From: Spirulinaceae cyanobacterium SM2_1_0
GTDB lineage: Bacteria; Cyanobacteriota; Cyanobacteriia; Cyanobacteriales; Spirulinaceae
Assembly (NCBI GenBank): GCA_012031265.1
Contig: JAAUTY010000049.1
Span: forward strand, 1 to 35,657
Reading direction: 5' to 3'
Length of the DNA: 35,657 nt
Made by a program: the position numbers and the translations under genes. The notes under the pieces were generated by a model. It was not told the DNA's origin, searched no databases, and saw only the letters and a program-made list of their open reading frames with translations. The first letter of the stretch is position 1, and each line of letters begins with the position of its first letter. Shown here piece by piece: positions 1-10,813 of this stretch.

Positions 1-108
1 CGGGTCAAGCTCACGGGTGCTCAATGGCTTGCTTCTTCGGCTCCTCACATTCTTCGTCTTCGCTGTGCTTATCTGAATGGTTCATTTGCCCTGAGCATTA
101 ATACTTAG
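1..108 (+). CDS. C-terminal end of a probable transposase (5' part outside window)
   Basis: Frame 1 is open from the window edge to a TAG at 106-108, giving 35 residues that include KLTGAQW, ILRLRCAYLNG and a short tail. From memory this resembles the C-terminus of ISKra4-type cyanobacterial transposases (GAQW ... LRCAYLNG); this was not confirmed by a search. A sequence matching the ends of a MITE in this window starts two bases after the stop, as expected for the right end of an insertion sequence. The rest of the gene is outside the window, so intactness cannot be judged. Confidence 0.45.
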   Translation, partial: RVKLTGAQWLASSAPHILRLRCAYLNGSFALSINT

Positions 109-109
109 T

Positions 110-127
110 CTAAACTGGGATGCTCCC
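110..127. repeat. Probable IS terminal inverted repeat
   Basis: CTAAACTGGGATGCTCCC lies just after the transposase-like stop codon. It differs at one position from the right end of the 196-bp MITE (22090-22107) and matches the outer end of the degraded copy at 33170. This links the MITEs to the insertion sequence entering from the left edge. The interval 128-189 up to the kinase stop shows nothing else recognisable. Confidence 0.5.
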
Positions 128-189
128 CAAGAATTTTTCTCTAACCGACCAAACCGGCGATCGCCTCCTGAGCGGCCGACGCTCGCGGC

Positions 190-1667
190 TCAAAGCATCG
201 CGCGGAGCAATTGATAGATCAGCCGGAAAATCACGGCGACTAGCACGGCAACGGCCGCGGCCAGAACGGCGAGCATCAGGATGCTCATGACCAAGCCGAT
301 CCCTGTTGGCAGACCAAAAGGCAGGTCGAAGATCACAGCGTGGCCAATGGTAATTATCAGTGTGATCGCGCTAATGATCAGCAAGTCCACTTTTTCGATT
401 ATGCGGCGGTATTGGGCATAGATCAGACCGCCCAAGCTAGCCCCGACCAGGCCGACTGCCAGCGACATGGGGACGATACTAATAAAGCTGATATAGATCA
501 ACACCCCCTCAAAGCCAGTGAAGGCGGCGCTGCTGAGAATTTCCAGCAGGGAAAAATCGGCACGACGAGCCGGGGTGACCGGGGTCGGGGTGGCAGCGAC
601 AGGCGGCGCTGGGGTCGCTGCTGCTGGGGCCGGTGGCTGTGCTGATGTGGGCGCAGGGCGACGAGCCGGTGGCGAAGTGGTGGCTGGTGGGGGCGGTGGT
701 GGGGGCGGCGGTGTTGGTTTGGCCGTCAGCGATTGCAAGACCTCACGGGCTGACTGAAAGCGATCGCGCGGGGTCGGCAATAGCATCCGATCCAAGGTGT
801 CCGCGAGGTGATCGCTGACTTGGGGAGCGTGCGATCGCCAGTCCCAGCGATTGTGATAAGCGTCGTACAGTTCCTCGCTGGGCTTGTTGGTCAGCAGCAC
901 GAGACAGGTGGCGGCGAGGGCATAGAGGTCGGTAGAGGGGTAAACCTCTGACCCCTGCATCTGTTCCGGCGGCGCAAAGCCCAGAGAATAGATGCCAGTG
1001 GAGCGCCCCGACGAGGAGGCTGCGCCGCTGGCGACTTGTTTCACCGCCCCGAAGTCGAGGAGGTAGAGGCGGCCGCTCTTGGCGCGCATGATGTTGGACG
1101 GCTTGATGTCGCGGTGGATCGAGTCACGTCCGTGGATGAAGTGGAGCACGCCGAGAATTTCACCGAGAATTTCCAGCACCTCTTTCTCGCTGTAGATGCC
1201 TTTGTGCGCCTGTTCGCGTTCGAGGTCTTCGCCATCCACGAACTCTTGGACGAGATAGAAGAACTGCTCCTCTGTGCCCGGTTGCGCGCCCGGAACCACG
1301 AGGGGGAAAAAGGCGTAGGAGTTGGGGATCTGTTTATGTTCATTGCCCAATTCCTCGAGCACCGCCGCTTCGCGCTCGAAAAGTTCCCGGGCGATCGCCA
1401 GTTGTTGGGCATTGAGGTCGCCGCTGGGCTTAAATTGCTTGACCACACATTGGCGCTGCGAGGTGGTGTAGCGATCGCGAGCCAAGTAGGCGGCTCCGAA
1501 GCCCCCCTGTCCGAGCAGTTGGTAGGAATGTAGCGTCCCCCCAAAATCAGCGGCATCCCGCAGGTGGTGCAATATTTTTGCTGAGCGGTGGCGAGCGTTT
1601 TCGTATCGTCGAGATCGGGGCAGAAGTTACGGGCTTGACAGGTCGGACGGGTGCAGGGAATTTCCAT
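190..1667 (-). CDS. Serine/threonine protein kinase with zinc-ribbon N-terminus and C-terminal membrane segments; frame broken by one base
   Basis: Hanks-type kinase of the cyanobacterial CTRPTC class. The main frame (190-1572) shows the glycine loop LGQGGFGAAYLARD, catalytic-lysine candidate K45, HRD at 153-155 with DIKPSN, and DFG at 173-175. A proline-rich linker with nine consecutive prolines and several hydrophobic segments (about 345-460) follow, suggesting membrane anchoring. The true N-terminus lies in another frame starting with ATG at 1665-1667: Cys5, Cys10, Cys33 and Cys36 form the expected zinc-ribbon (CTRPTC ... KYCTTCG), running into GGRYIPT. At about 1519-1520 one base is missing; restoring it joins GGRYIPT directly to LLGQGGFG, giving about 492 residues. 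The apparent start at 1572 is therefore an artefact of the break. Substrate unknown. Loss of the base may be a sequencing error or a real mutation. Confidence 0.88.
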
Positions 1668-1827
1668 TGTGTCGAGCTAGGGACACGCACGAGTAGCCTG
1701 TGCAGTTGCACGGCACCGTTTGCAGACTAGGATAGCTCAGAACCTTCCGCAATAGTCTGCGGTTGGGGTTCTGTGCCAAAATGAATTCTGGGCGGTTTCC
1801 GCTGCTGTTCGTCGCCTGCTCGCAACC

Positions 1828-2394
1828 ATGATTCGCAATATCTCCCTCGCGCAACTCGGCCTGATTTTTGGCAGTGTCTTGACTTTGATGGGTATCGCCG
1901 CCTACGCCAGCGACAAGCCTACTTTGAATTTGATCGGCTTCTTCTACGGTGTGCCCCTGCTGCTGATCGGTCTGGCCCTGAAAGCGGCTGAACTGAAGCC
2001 CGCACGCTACAGCCAAGTCCCCTCAGCAGATGCGATCGCCCTGCGCGAGCGCGAAGCCACTTCCACCCTGGAGCAAGTTCGTAAGGATGTGACCCGCTAT
2101 CGCTACGGTCAGCGTGTCCATCTACAAGAATCGCTGGAACGCCTTGGCCTCAGCCCAGTCGATGAAGAATGCCCGGTGCTCGAAAGTCTGCGCGAAACGG
2201 CAATTGACGGTCACTATGCGCTGGTGCTGGAGTTTTTCTCAGAGTACATCCCCTTCAGTAGCTGGCAGGAGCGCCATGAGCGGCTGGAAAAGTTTTTCGG
2301 CCCCGGCATCCGCGCCGAATTGGCACAAGTAGATGAGGACAAAGTGGAGCTGAGCCTGATCGCTGCGCCCGCCGAACGCGTTGAGGCGGCTTAG
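1828..2394 (+). CDS. DUF2854 family membrane-anchored protein
   Basis: 188 residues. Two hydrophobic segments near the N-terminus (about 8-27 and 33-52) are followed by a soluble, charged domain with the conserved stretches RYRYGQRVHLQ, LGLSPVDEECPVL and FSEYIPFSSWQERHERL. This organisation matches DUF2854, a family found in cyanobacteria and plastids with no established function. The start is the ATG at 1828; the first residues lead straight into the membrane segment. It is transcribed divergently from the kinase, with about 160 bp between them that should hold both promoters. A small ORF begins four bases after its stop codon. Confidence 0.85.
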   Translation: MIRNISLAQLGLIFGSVLTLMGIAAYASDKPTLNLIGFFYGVPLLLIGLALKAAELKPARYSQVPSADAIALREREATSTLEQVRKDVTRYRYGQRVHLQESLERLGLSPVDEECPVLESLRETAIDGHYALVLEFFSEYIPFSSWQERHERLEKFFGPGIRAELAQVDEDKVELSLIAAPAERVEAA

Positions 2395-2398
2395 GCTG

Positions 2399-2527
2399 AT
2401 GACTCCGCCCTCGCGCCGTCGTTGGTGGTTGGAGGTGCTAGCGGCACTGGCGATCGCCGGTTTCGGCATTGCGGTGGCAAGTTACTGGCCGCCGCGCCCG
2501 GCTTCTAGCACAAGGCGGCGGCAATGA
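2399..2527 (+). CDS. Small single-span membrane ORF whose 3' end runs into a repeat
   Basis: ATG at 2399, four bases after the DUF2854 stop, opens 42 codons: a basic-aromatic head (PPSRRRWW), one hydrophobic span (about 11-29) and a tail ending ASSTRRRQ. The last seven codons and the TGA are supplied by the CTAG-bounded repeat that starts at 2505, so the original C-terminus may have been cut off or replaced. The hydrophobic span and tight spacing suggest a real small protein co-transcribed with the upstream gene. No family is recognised and no strong ribosome binding site is visible. Confidence 0.4.
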   Translation: MTPPSRRRWWLEVLAALAIAGFGIAVASYWPPRPASSTRRRQ

Positions 2528-2601
2528 GATCCCCATTCAGGATCCGTAGGATGCCTATATTGTCTGCACTCAGAACTCAAAATTCCGCGTAGCGGTACTA
2601 G
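2505..2601. repeat. CTAG-bounded interspersed repeat, copy A (97 bp)
   Basis: Starts CTAGCACAAGGCGGCGG and ends GCGTAGCGGTACTAG. The body (ATGAGATCCCCATTCAGG, then a stretch rich in ACTCAAAA) recurs at 7890, 22588 and 33011. This copy lacks one ACTCAAAA-type unit present in the 111-bp copy at 33011. No coding capacity; flanking CTAG suggests a 4-bp target duplication. Confidence 0.8.
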
Positions 2602-2663
2602 CGCCCGCCCGGCATTTCGACCTACCCAGCTGACCGCCCTGCTGCTCAATTTAATATTTACCC

Positions 2664-2945
2664 ATGTCTGCTCCTCTCGTCCGCATTCATGTCCTGATCA
2701 GCGGCGTCGTCCAGGGCGTCGGCTATCGCTACGCCACCACCCGCCAAGCGCAGCGACTCGGCCTCAATGGCTGGGTGCGAAATTTGCCGGATGGGCGGGT
2801 GGAAGCCGTATTTGAGGGCGATCGCGCCGCAGTCGAGCGAGCGATTACTTGGTGTCATAGCGGCTCACCAGCGGCACAAGTCAGCCAAGTCGCCGCGCAG
2901 GAAGAAGCGTTTGAGGGGCTGTCAGGATTTGAGGTGATCTCCTAA
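2664..2945 (+). CDS. acyP: Acylphosphatase
   Basis: 93 residues, the normal length for this family, which hydrolyses carboxyl-phosphate bonds such as those of acetyl phosphate or carbamoyl phosphate in the cytosol. The signature [10 protein letters not shown] carries the phosphate-binding Arg22, and GWVRN supplies the catalytic Asn40. [13 protein letters not shown] is the usual conserved strand-turn-strand. The ATG at 2664 is the natural start because the fold begins within a few residues of it. The gene is convergent with ligA, whose stop lies about 95 bp downstream. Its physiological role in bacteria is not settled. Confidence 0.93.
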   Translation: MSAPLVRIHVLISGVVQGVGYRYATTRQAQRLGLNGWVRNLPDGRVEAVFEGDRAAVERAITWCHSGSPAAQVSQVAAQEEAFEGLSGFEVIS

Positions 2946-3039
2946 GCGGGCGAGAACAGAAGAGACTCGGTGCTCGCTCCGCAGCCGATGAGTGCCGGGA
3001 TACTCCGCCATCGTCTCTTTTTGCGACTCAGCCCAAAAC

Positions 3040-5175
<2,136 letters not shown>

Positions 5176-5281
5176 TCAAGCTGAACAGTCGAAGCCGCCT
5201 ACAGCCTACTACTCGCGTCCCAATTTTGAAAAGCTGGCTAGCGAAATAATGGCGAGCGGCTAAACCGAGACAGCTCCTAGC

Positions 5282-5953
5282 TCAGCCGCGCTGGCCAGTG
5301 ACAATGTAGCTGACGCGCTGACCGATATTGGTAGCATGGTCAGCCATACGTTCGATATGGCGGATGACGAGGCCGAGCAACAAGATCGGTTCGACGACAC
5401 CCTTGATGTCGCGGGCCTTGGCCAACTGTTCATAGAGTGTGTCGTGGGCCAAATCAACCACATCGTCCATGACCTTGACATGACCGCCCGCCGCAGCATC
5501 CAATTCTGCCAGGGCGACGAGGCTCGTCGCGAGCATTCCCTGAGCCTGGTTCGACATCTCAGCCACCTCTGGCAGCAGCGGATGCGGCGGATAGGGCATC
5601 AGCTTCAGCGAGAGTTCCGCGAGGTCTTGGGCATAGTCGCCGATACGCTCCAGGTCGCGCACCAACTGCATGAAGGCGCTGATCTGACGCAAATCCTGGG
5701 CAACGGGTCGCTGGAGGGCAATCAATTTGGCGCAGTCGAGTTCGATCTGGCGGTAGTAGCGGTCGATTTGCGTCTCGAGCGCTTCGATTTCGCTGAGGGC
5801 GCTGAGGTTCGTGGCAAATAGCGCCTGATGGGCAAGCCGAAAGGAGCTTTCTACTAGGGTTCCCATTCGTAGAACCTCTTGGTTCAGGCGCTGGAGTGAG
5901 CGCTCGAAGTGAGTGGCTGGCACTAGATTGGTTGTGGAGGAGGAAAGAACCAT
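5282..5953 (-). CDS. phoU: Phosphate-signalling regulator PhoU/SphU
   Basis: About 223 residues made of two PhoU three-helix repeats: THFERSLQRLNQEVLRMG opens the first, DDVVDLAHDTLYEQLAKA lies in the second. Acidic metal-binding-type motifs are visible (RDLERIGDYAQDLAE and RHIERMADHATNIGQ). PhoU proteins restrain the phosphate-sensing histidine kinase when phosphate is plentiful; in cyanobacteria the homologue SphU acts on SphS. The gene lies about 170 bp downstream of an SphS-type kinase on the same strand, which supports that role. An upstream in-frame ATG (5996-5998) would add 15 residues with no match to the family, so 5951-5953 is preferred; neither has a clear ribosome binding site. 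Confidence 0.9.
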   Translation of the reverse strand: MVLSSSTTNLVPATHFERSLQRLNQEVLRMGTLVESSFRLAHQALFATNLSALSEIEALETQIDRYYRQIELDCAKLIALQRPVAQDLRQISAFMQLVRDLERIGDYAQDLAELSLKLMPYPPHPLLPEVAEMSNQAQGMLATSLVALAELDAAAGGHVKVMDDVVDLAHDTLYEQLAKARDIKGVVEPILLLGLVIRHIERMADHATNIGQRVSYIVTGQRG

Positions 5954-6126
5954 GTGCGAGTAGGCGCAGTAGTTGAACAGGGGCAAGCGAGATGGCAAGG
6001 CAGTCGATGTAACTAAGTATTGGCCCTACCAAGCTCAGCAATATAGAGGTGCCACTTGCTGACAGGGGCAAGCCGGACTGTTATTCACACTCACTTCACT
6101 CAGTGATAACAAATCAACATTAAGAT

Positions 6127-7434
6127 TCAATAAAAACAGGGTAATCGGATCTGTAACCAAGCGCCTCCGGTCTCTGGATGATTGCAAGCAATGATCGTGC
6201 CACCGTGGGCATGCACAATCTCGCGGGCGATCGCCAATCCCAAACCGCTGCCCCGTCGTGAGCGTTCGGTGGCCGGTAGGTCAGTGTCACGCTGTCGCGA
6301 GCTGTCACTGCGGTAGAGGCGTTCAAAGACGTGCTCGACATCCGCCGCCGCAAAACCAGCACCCATATCGATCGTGTCAATGATCAACTGCGTGGGGGCA
6401 TCCCCCTCGGTGGGTGGCACACAGTCGATCTTTACCTGGATTGTACTGTCGGTCGGGCTGTGCTTGATGGCATTGTCCAAGAGATTGATCAGCACTTGTC
6501 CCAAGCGGCGGCGATCGCCATAGATCTGACAACTACCGTGGCCGGCATAATCCAACTTCAACCGCCTCGGTTGGGCGATGGGGGCCAGCCGCTGCCAAGC
6601 TTCGTGAACCAGATCGTCCAGTTGCAAGATTTCGCGATCAAGCACCGACAGCGGATTATCCTGCAACTGCGTGACATCTAGGTAATCCTGCACCAGCGCC
6701 ATCAGCCGCCCGATCTCCGCCAGCATCTGAGTGCTCCAGTCGCGCTCGGGCGGAGTCAAGCGTGTCTGAAGCGCCTCGGCAACCAGTTGAATCGCAGTCA
6801 GCGGGGTGCGTAGCTCGTGGGCCAGATCCGCAAAGGTGCGATCGCGCGACTGCTGCAAATCCGTCAACTGCTGGAGATTGTCCAGAAAGATCCCGACTTC
6901 GCCCTCCGCCAAGGGCAAGCTGCGCGCGCGCACAGCGATCGCATAGGGTACAGAGGCCGCATCACCCGCAGACTGTGCCTGCCAAGCCGTCGTCTGATAC
7001 ACCCAGCGCTCGAGCTGCGGCTGACCCGTAGCCCGGGTTGCCGCCACCAGCCGATCCAATTCATAGGAACGCACCAGCTCGAGCAACAAGCGGGCTTGTC
7101 CCGGTCGCCAGCGGTCAATTTTCAGCAGGTTCCGCGAGTAAGCATTGCACCAGTGCAATTGGTCGTTGGCATCGACCTGGAGATAGCCGATGGGAGCCGC
7201 CGCCAAGATTTGTGCTAAACGCTCGACCTGCACGCTGCGCTCCTCATAGCCCGCCACCGTTAGCTTGATGCCCCGCCGCAAACGCGAGACTAGGGACAAG
7301 GAGGAGGTTTCGTTTAGCTCGGCAGGCAGGAACGAGAGCATCTGCCGCAGATGCTGCCAAAATCGGTAGCGCTCCCAGCCATAAATGACCAAACCCAGGC
7401 TGAAGCCAAGCACAAAGGTGAGAACTGCATTCAT
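6127..7434 (-). CDS. sphS: Phosphate-sensing histidine kinase SphS (PhoR type)
   Basis: 435 residues from the ATG at 7432-7434; a TTG seven codons upstream is less likely. One N-terminal hydrophobic segment (about 2-20) anchors it, followed by a PAS-like region (about 70-190, PIGYLQVDANDQLHWCN). The dimerisation/phosphoacceptor domain has His206 in FADLAHELRTPLTA. The ATPase domain has the N box (INLLDNAIKHSP), DMGAGF as G1 and GSGLGLAIA as G2. This is the layout of cyanobacterial SphS, which activates SphR under phosphate limitation. phoU follows on the same strand, but no response regulator lies next to it in this window, so SphR must be encoded elsewhere. Orthology is inferred from architecture and from the PhoU neighbour. 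Confidence 0.85.
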   Translation of the reverse strand: MNAVLTFVLGFSLGLVIYGWERYRFWQHLRQMLSFLPAELNETSSLSLVSRLRRGIKLTVAGYEERSVQVERLAQILAAAPIGYLQVDANDQLHWCNAYSRNLLKIDRWRPGQARLLLELVRSYELDRLVAATRATGQPQLERWVYQTTAWQAQSAGDAASVPYAIAVRARSLPLAEGEVGIFLDNLQQLTDLQQSRDRTFADLAHELRTPLTAIQLVAEALQTRLTPPERDWSTQMLAEIGRLMALVQDYLDVTQLQDNPLSVLDREILQLDDLVHEAWQRLAPIAQPRRLKLDYAGHGSCQIYGDRRRLGQVLINLLDNAIKHSPTDSTIQVKIDCVPPTEGDAPTQLIIDTIDMGAGFAAADVEHVFERLYRSDSSRQRDTDLPATERSRRGSGLGLAIAREIVHAHGGTIIACNHPETGGAWLQIRLPCFY

Positions 7435-7764
7435 GCTGATACGCGCTGCTCGCAATCTGGATAAGCCGCCGCTACCGACTAGCGTAAGCCGTAACCCCGA
7501 TCGCGACTACCAACTACTGAGCACCTCGAACAATTCACATCTCATTGAGACCAGCTAGTAGAGGGTGGCATCGATGGCGATGCAATTCAATCTGTCATTG
7601 CTCCCCAATCCTATGCTTGGCACCCTAGCCGGGAGCCAGAAGCCCTCTCCCAGCTTGGCAGCGGGTTGGGTGAGGGACTTCGATTTCTGGGGTATGGAGA
7701 CCGGACTGAGTATGGGTTCGCCCCTACCGAACAATGATGACGTTATTGACACCGTGTTGTACTA

Positions 7765-7890
7765 GGGCGTGTCGTCAGTTAAAGCCAGAATCCAGACAGG
7801 GAAAGGGTTTCAGTCTTGACCAATGCCATTGGTACTACGGCACGAAATCCAGTACTGGCAAGGGTTCCAGAGACAACTGACGACAGACCC
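7765..7890. mobile_element. 126-bp MITE with TGTCGTCAGTT-type ends
   Basis: Begins GGGCGTGTCGTCAGTT and ends AACTGACGACAGACCC; the ends are inverted repeats with two mismatches over 16 bp. There is no coding capacity. It is flanked by TA on both sides, or by CTAG if the palindromic target is counted, consistent with duplication of a TA or YTAR target. Removing it restores GTACTAGTAC, the left boundary of the CTAG repeat that follows, so it inserted into that repeat's edge. The end sequence and target suggest an IS5-like or IS630-like parent; this is inference. Confidence 0.75.
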
Positions 7891-8083
7891 TAGTACAAGG
7901 CGGCGGCAATGAGATGCCCATTCAGGAGCCGTAGGATGCCCGTATTGTCTGCACTCATCACTCAAAACTCAGAACTCAAAATTCCGCGTAAATGAGATGC
8001 CCATTCAAAATCCCCAGGATTCCCGGATTGCAGGCACTCAGAACTCAAAATTTAGAACTCAAAACTCCGTGTAGCGGTACTAG
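7890..8083. repeat. CTAG-bounded interspersed repeat, copy B (194 bp, chimeric tandem)
   Basis: The first 101 bp match copies A and D (GTAGGATGCC ... TGTCTGCACTCA). After GCGTA the body restarts at AATGAGATGCCCATTC and follows the copy C subtype (TCCCCAGGATTCCCGG ... GCAGGCACTCA), ending GCGGTACTAG. It is therefore two different subtypes joined without the second left end. It is bounded by CTAG on both sides. Confidence 0.8.
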
Positions 8084-8150
8084 ATACACCGTCGCCGATT
8101 GTCACATTCAGGCCATTAATCGTGGTGCCCTACCCAACGGGTAAAACCAT

Positions 8151-9164
8151 TTACTCACCATAGCTTCCGGACGTGATCTTGCCACGGAAGACGAAGTACT
8201 GGTAGAGGTTGTAAAACAGCATGACTGGGATCAATGCACCAATAAAAATGATCATAATCGTCAGCGAACTAGGGTCAGCCGCCGCCTCGTAGATCGTGAT
8301 GCTACGGGGAATGATGTAGGGGAAAACGACCAGCGCCAACCCTAAAAAGGTGAGCAAGAAAATCAAAATCGTCCAGATGAGTGGTGTCCCGTCCTGCTTC
8401 TGGCTGAGACTGCGCCAAAGTAATGCGACCAACCCAATCCCGAGCAAGGGAATCAGCGCGAAGATGTAGACAAAGGGTGGGTCGAAGAGACGCGATCGCG
8501 CCGATTCGTAGAAAATCGGCGTCGCAATCGTGATCACGATCGCACCGACCAAAGTCGTAATCGCCGCCAGCTTCGCCGTCCGGAAGTGGGTCGCCTGTAG
8601 CTCGCCCTCGGTGCGCCAGACCAGATAGGTAGACCCAATCAGCACATAGCCCTGAATGAGCGTCAAGGCGACTAATACCGACGGCAAATTGAACCAGTCC
8701 CAAGTGGTGCCCACAAAGTGACCGGCTGCATCCACCTCGATCCCCGCCAGCACACCGCCCAAGGCAAACCCTTGACCCAGCGCCGCCAAGAAACTCCCCG
8801 CCCCAAAGGCAAAATTCCAGAAGAACTTGCGATTGGCGCGCTCCCGAAACTCGAAAGCAACCGCCCGGAAAACAAACCCAAAGAGCATGATAAAAATCGG
8901 GATGTACAGCGCATTGAGAATCGTGCTGTAAGCGAGGGGAAACGCGCCAAACAAACTTCCGCCCATGAGAATCAGCCACGTCTCATTAGCATCCCAAATA
9001 TTGCTGAGGCTGGTCATCAGGATGCCGCGCCGTTCCTCGCTCGATGAGGTCAGCGAAAGAATCCCGACCCCCAGGTCAAAACCATCCAGCATCACGTACA
9101 AGAAAAGGAAGAGCGCCAAGATGCCGAACCAAACCTGGGGAAGGAGATAACTGAGTGTTTCCAT
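8151..9164 (-). CDS. cydB: Cytochrome bd-type quinol oxidase subunit II
   Basis: 337 residues with eight or nine hydrophobic segments. The family hallmark near the N-terminus is present (FLYVMLDGFDLGVGIL), then the loop with WDANETWLILMGGSLFGAFPLAY. CydB partners CydA in a proton-motive-force-generating quinol:O2 oxidoreductase of the plasma or thylakoid membrane. The start is the ATG at 9162-9164: AGGAGA, which overlaps the cydA stop codon, sits at ideal distance, and the protein begins METLSYLLPQVWF as in homologues. A longer in-frame extension exists but overlaps cydA and looks non-coding. Only seven bases separate it from cydA, so the two are translationally linked. Confidence 0.96.
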   Translation of the reverse strand: METLSYLLPQVWFGILALFLFLYVMLDGFDLGVGILSLTSSSEERRGILMTSLSNIWDANETWLILMGGSLFGAFPLAYSTILNALYIPIFIMLFGFVFRAVAFEFRERANRKFFWNFAFGAGSFLAALGQGFALGGVLAGIEVDAAGHFVGTTWDWFNLPSVLVALTLIQGYVLIGSTYLVWRTEGELQATHFRTAKLAAITTLVGAIVITIATPIFYESARSRLFDPPFVYIFALIPLLGIGLVALLWRSLSQKQDGTPLIWTILIFLLTFLGLALVVFPYIIPRSITIYEAAADPSSLTIMIIFIGALIPVMLFYNLYQYFVFRGKITSGSYGE

Positions 9165-9171
9165 AGGTCTC

Positions 9172-10614
9172 CTACTGCTGCGCCTCGACCGGACGTTGAT
9201 TGGGGACAAACTCGCCCGGTTCGACATTGACGGCTGGCTTCGATTCCACACCGGGGATTGGCAGATCCAGGTTCGGCCCCTGGCGAATCACGCGGCTACC
9301 AAAGTAGAGGGCTGCAAAGAAGAGCAGCGTGTAGACTGCCGAGAAGAGAGTCAGGGTCGTCAGCACATTACCCGGCGGCAGATTGGAGGCGGCATCAGCC
9401 GTGCGGATCTCGCCGTACATCGCCCAGGGTTGCCGACCCACACAGCGCACAATCCAGCCACACTCGACGGCAATATAGCCGAGGGGGGCGGCGAATAGCC
9501 AGCCCCGCAGCAACCAACGCTGCTGACTGATCGACTCAGGAGCGAGCTTGCCGCGTAGCCATTGCACCACCGTCAGCAGCATCAGCCCGGCAAAAAAGAA
9601 GCCAATCGCCACCATGATCCGAAACGAGTAGTAGATCAAACTCAACAGGTGCGGGCGATCAGCCGGTGCCCATTCCTTGAGACCGAGGACGGGTTCAGAG
9701 AGCTTGGGCTTCAGCTCGAGGATGTAGCCCAGACCGTTGGGGATGCTAATTTCCCAATCATTGCGTTCGAGCTGATCATTGGGAAACGCGATCGCGCTCC
9801 AGTCTGCGGCTTGCCCCGCCGGGATGGTTTCCCACTGCGCTTCCATTGCGGCCAGTTTCGTCGGTTGATAGTGGTAGACCTGCTCACCGCTGAGGTGACC
9901 GACGTAGATCTGTAGAGGAGCAACGGCGATCGCCAGCGCTAGGACGATTTTGAACGACTTGGTAAAAAACTCGGGCTGACGCTGGTTGATGAGATACCAG
10001 GCACTAATGCCACCGATCACAAACAGCGAAGTTTCCAGGGTCGCCGTGAACATATGCAAGACGCTGTTGGGCATGAAGGGGTTGAGAACCGCCTGGAAAT
10101 AGTCTTTGACAATGAACTTACCATCGACCATCTCGCCGCCCGCCGGGGTTTGCAGCCAAGAGTTGGCGGTCAAGATCCAGAAGGTGGAGAGATTCGCCCC
10201 AAACGCGACCAGAATCGTCGCCACGTAGTGCACCACGGGGTTCACGCGCTCCCAGCCGAAGACCATGATGCCCAGAAACGCCGCCTCGAGCATGAAGGCC
10301 CAGGAGGCTTCAAACCCGATGATGCTGCCAAAAAAGTTGCCAATCGCTTCTGATAATGGTGCCCAGTTGGTGCCGAACTGAAAGCCCATCGGGATGCCGC
10401 TAGCGACACCGATCCCGAAGTTGAGGACATAGAGCTTCGCCCAGAAGCGAGCGTGATAGTAGTAGGTGGGATTGCGCGTCTTCAGCCACAATCCCTCGAC
10501 GATGACCAGGTAGATCGCCATGCCGGTGGTCAGCACCGGCCAGAGCATATGAAAAATGGCAGTCAGCGCAAATTGCATCCGCGAGAGCACGACCGTATCT
10601 GAGAGAAAATCCAT
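9172..10614 (-). CDS. cydA: Cytochrome bd-type quinol oxidase subunit I (short Q-loop)
   Basis: 480 residues, multi-span. Haem-ligand positions can be matched to the E. coli enzyme: His22 (b595), His187 and Met334 (b558, in YYSFRIM), with Glu102 and Glu110 in GFEASWAFMLE. The quinol-site residues Lys253 and Glu258 are kept (TKLAAMEAQWET) and the signature GRQPWAMYG is present. The Q-loop is about 60 residues shorter than in E. coli, as in cyanide-insensitive-oxidase (CIO) relatives. The complex reduces O2 to water with electrons from plastoquinol, at high oxygen affinity. An upstream zinc-ribbon gene on the same strand ends about 200 bp away, so cydAB probably has its own promoter in that gap. 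Confidence 0.96.
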   Translation of the reverse strand: MDFLSDTVVLSRMQFALTAIFHMLWPVLTTGMAIYLVIVEGLWLKTRNPTYYYHARFWAKLYVLNFGIGVASGIPMGFQFGTNWAPLSEAIGNFFGSIIGFEASWAFMLEAAFLGIMVFGWERVNPVVHYVATILVAFGANLSTFWILTANSWLQTPAGGEMVDGKFIVKDYFQAVLNPFMPNSVLHMFTATLETSLFVIGGISAWYLINQRQPEFFTKSFKIVLALAIAVAPLQIYVGHLSGEQVYHYQPTKLAAMEAQWETIPAGQAADWSAIAFPNDQLERNDWEISIPNGLGYILELKPKLSEPVLGLKEWAPADRPHLLSLIYYSFRIMVAIGFFFAGLMLLTVVQWLRGKLAPESISQQRWLLRGWLFAAPLGYIAVECGWIVRCVGRQPWAMYGEIRTADAASNLPPGNVLTTLTLFSAVYTLLFFAALYFGSRVIRQGPNLDLPIPGVESKPAVNVEPGEFVPNQRPVEAQQ

Positions 10615-10813
10615 AAATTATTTCACCAATTGATTGCAGGTGCCTGCACCACTACAGTTATGCATAAAGATACTTCCGGCTTCAGCTTGTGAGTGAAAAC
10701 CGAGCGGTCTCGACCACCCCGCGTTCACAGTCGATGCCGGTTGCTGTTGGCAATTCTAACGAAGGCGACTGGAGCCGAAACTAAAGAGAATGCAAAGATA
10801 TGTAACTGCTTGG

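Larger units (their letters stand above)
7435..8150. other. Gene-free tract with nested repeats
   Basis: About 700 bp between sphS and cydB. Short open frames on both strands around 7555-7765 look like chance readings of repeat DNA. A segment bounded by CTAG at both ends (7555-7765) contains a hairpin-forming stretch (ccctctccca ... tgggtgaggg). It is followed by a 126-bp MITE and a tandem copy of the CTAG repeat, listed separately. The last 70 bp before the cydB stop show nothing recognisable. Confidence 0.7.

Noticed and set aside
11-85. Minus-strand 24-codon charged ORF
   Set aside because: It overlaps the transposase-like reading on the plus strand, which has better residue patterns and a matching terminal repeat.
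7555-7765. Open frames of about 65 codons on both strands
   Set aside because: Both cover the same repeat-like DNA bounded by CTAG; coding on both strands at once is improbable and neither has family features.
9165-9251. 29-residue extension of CydB
   Set aside because: It overlaps cydA, and the ATG at 9162-9164 has an ideal ribosome binding site and family-like start.
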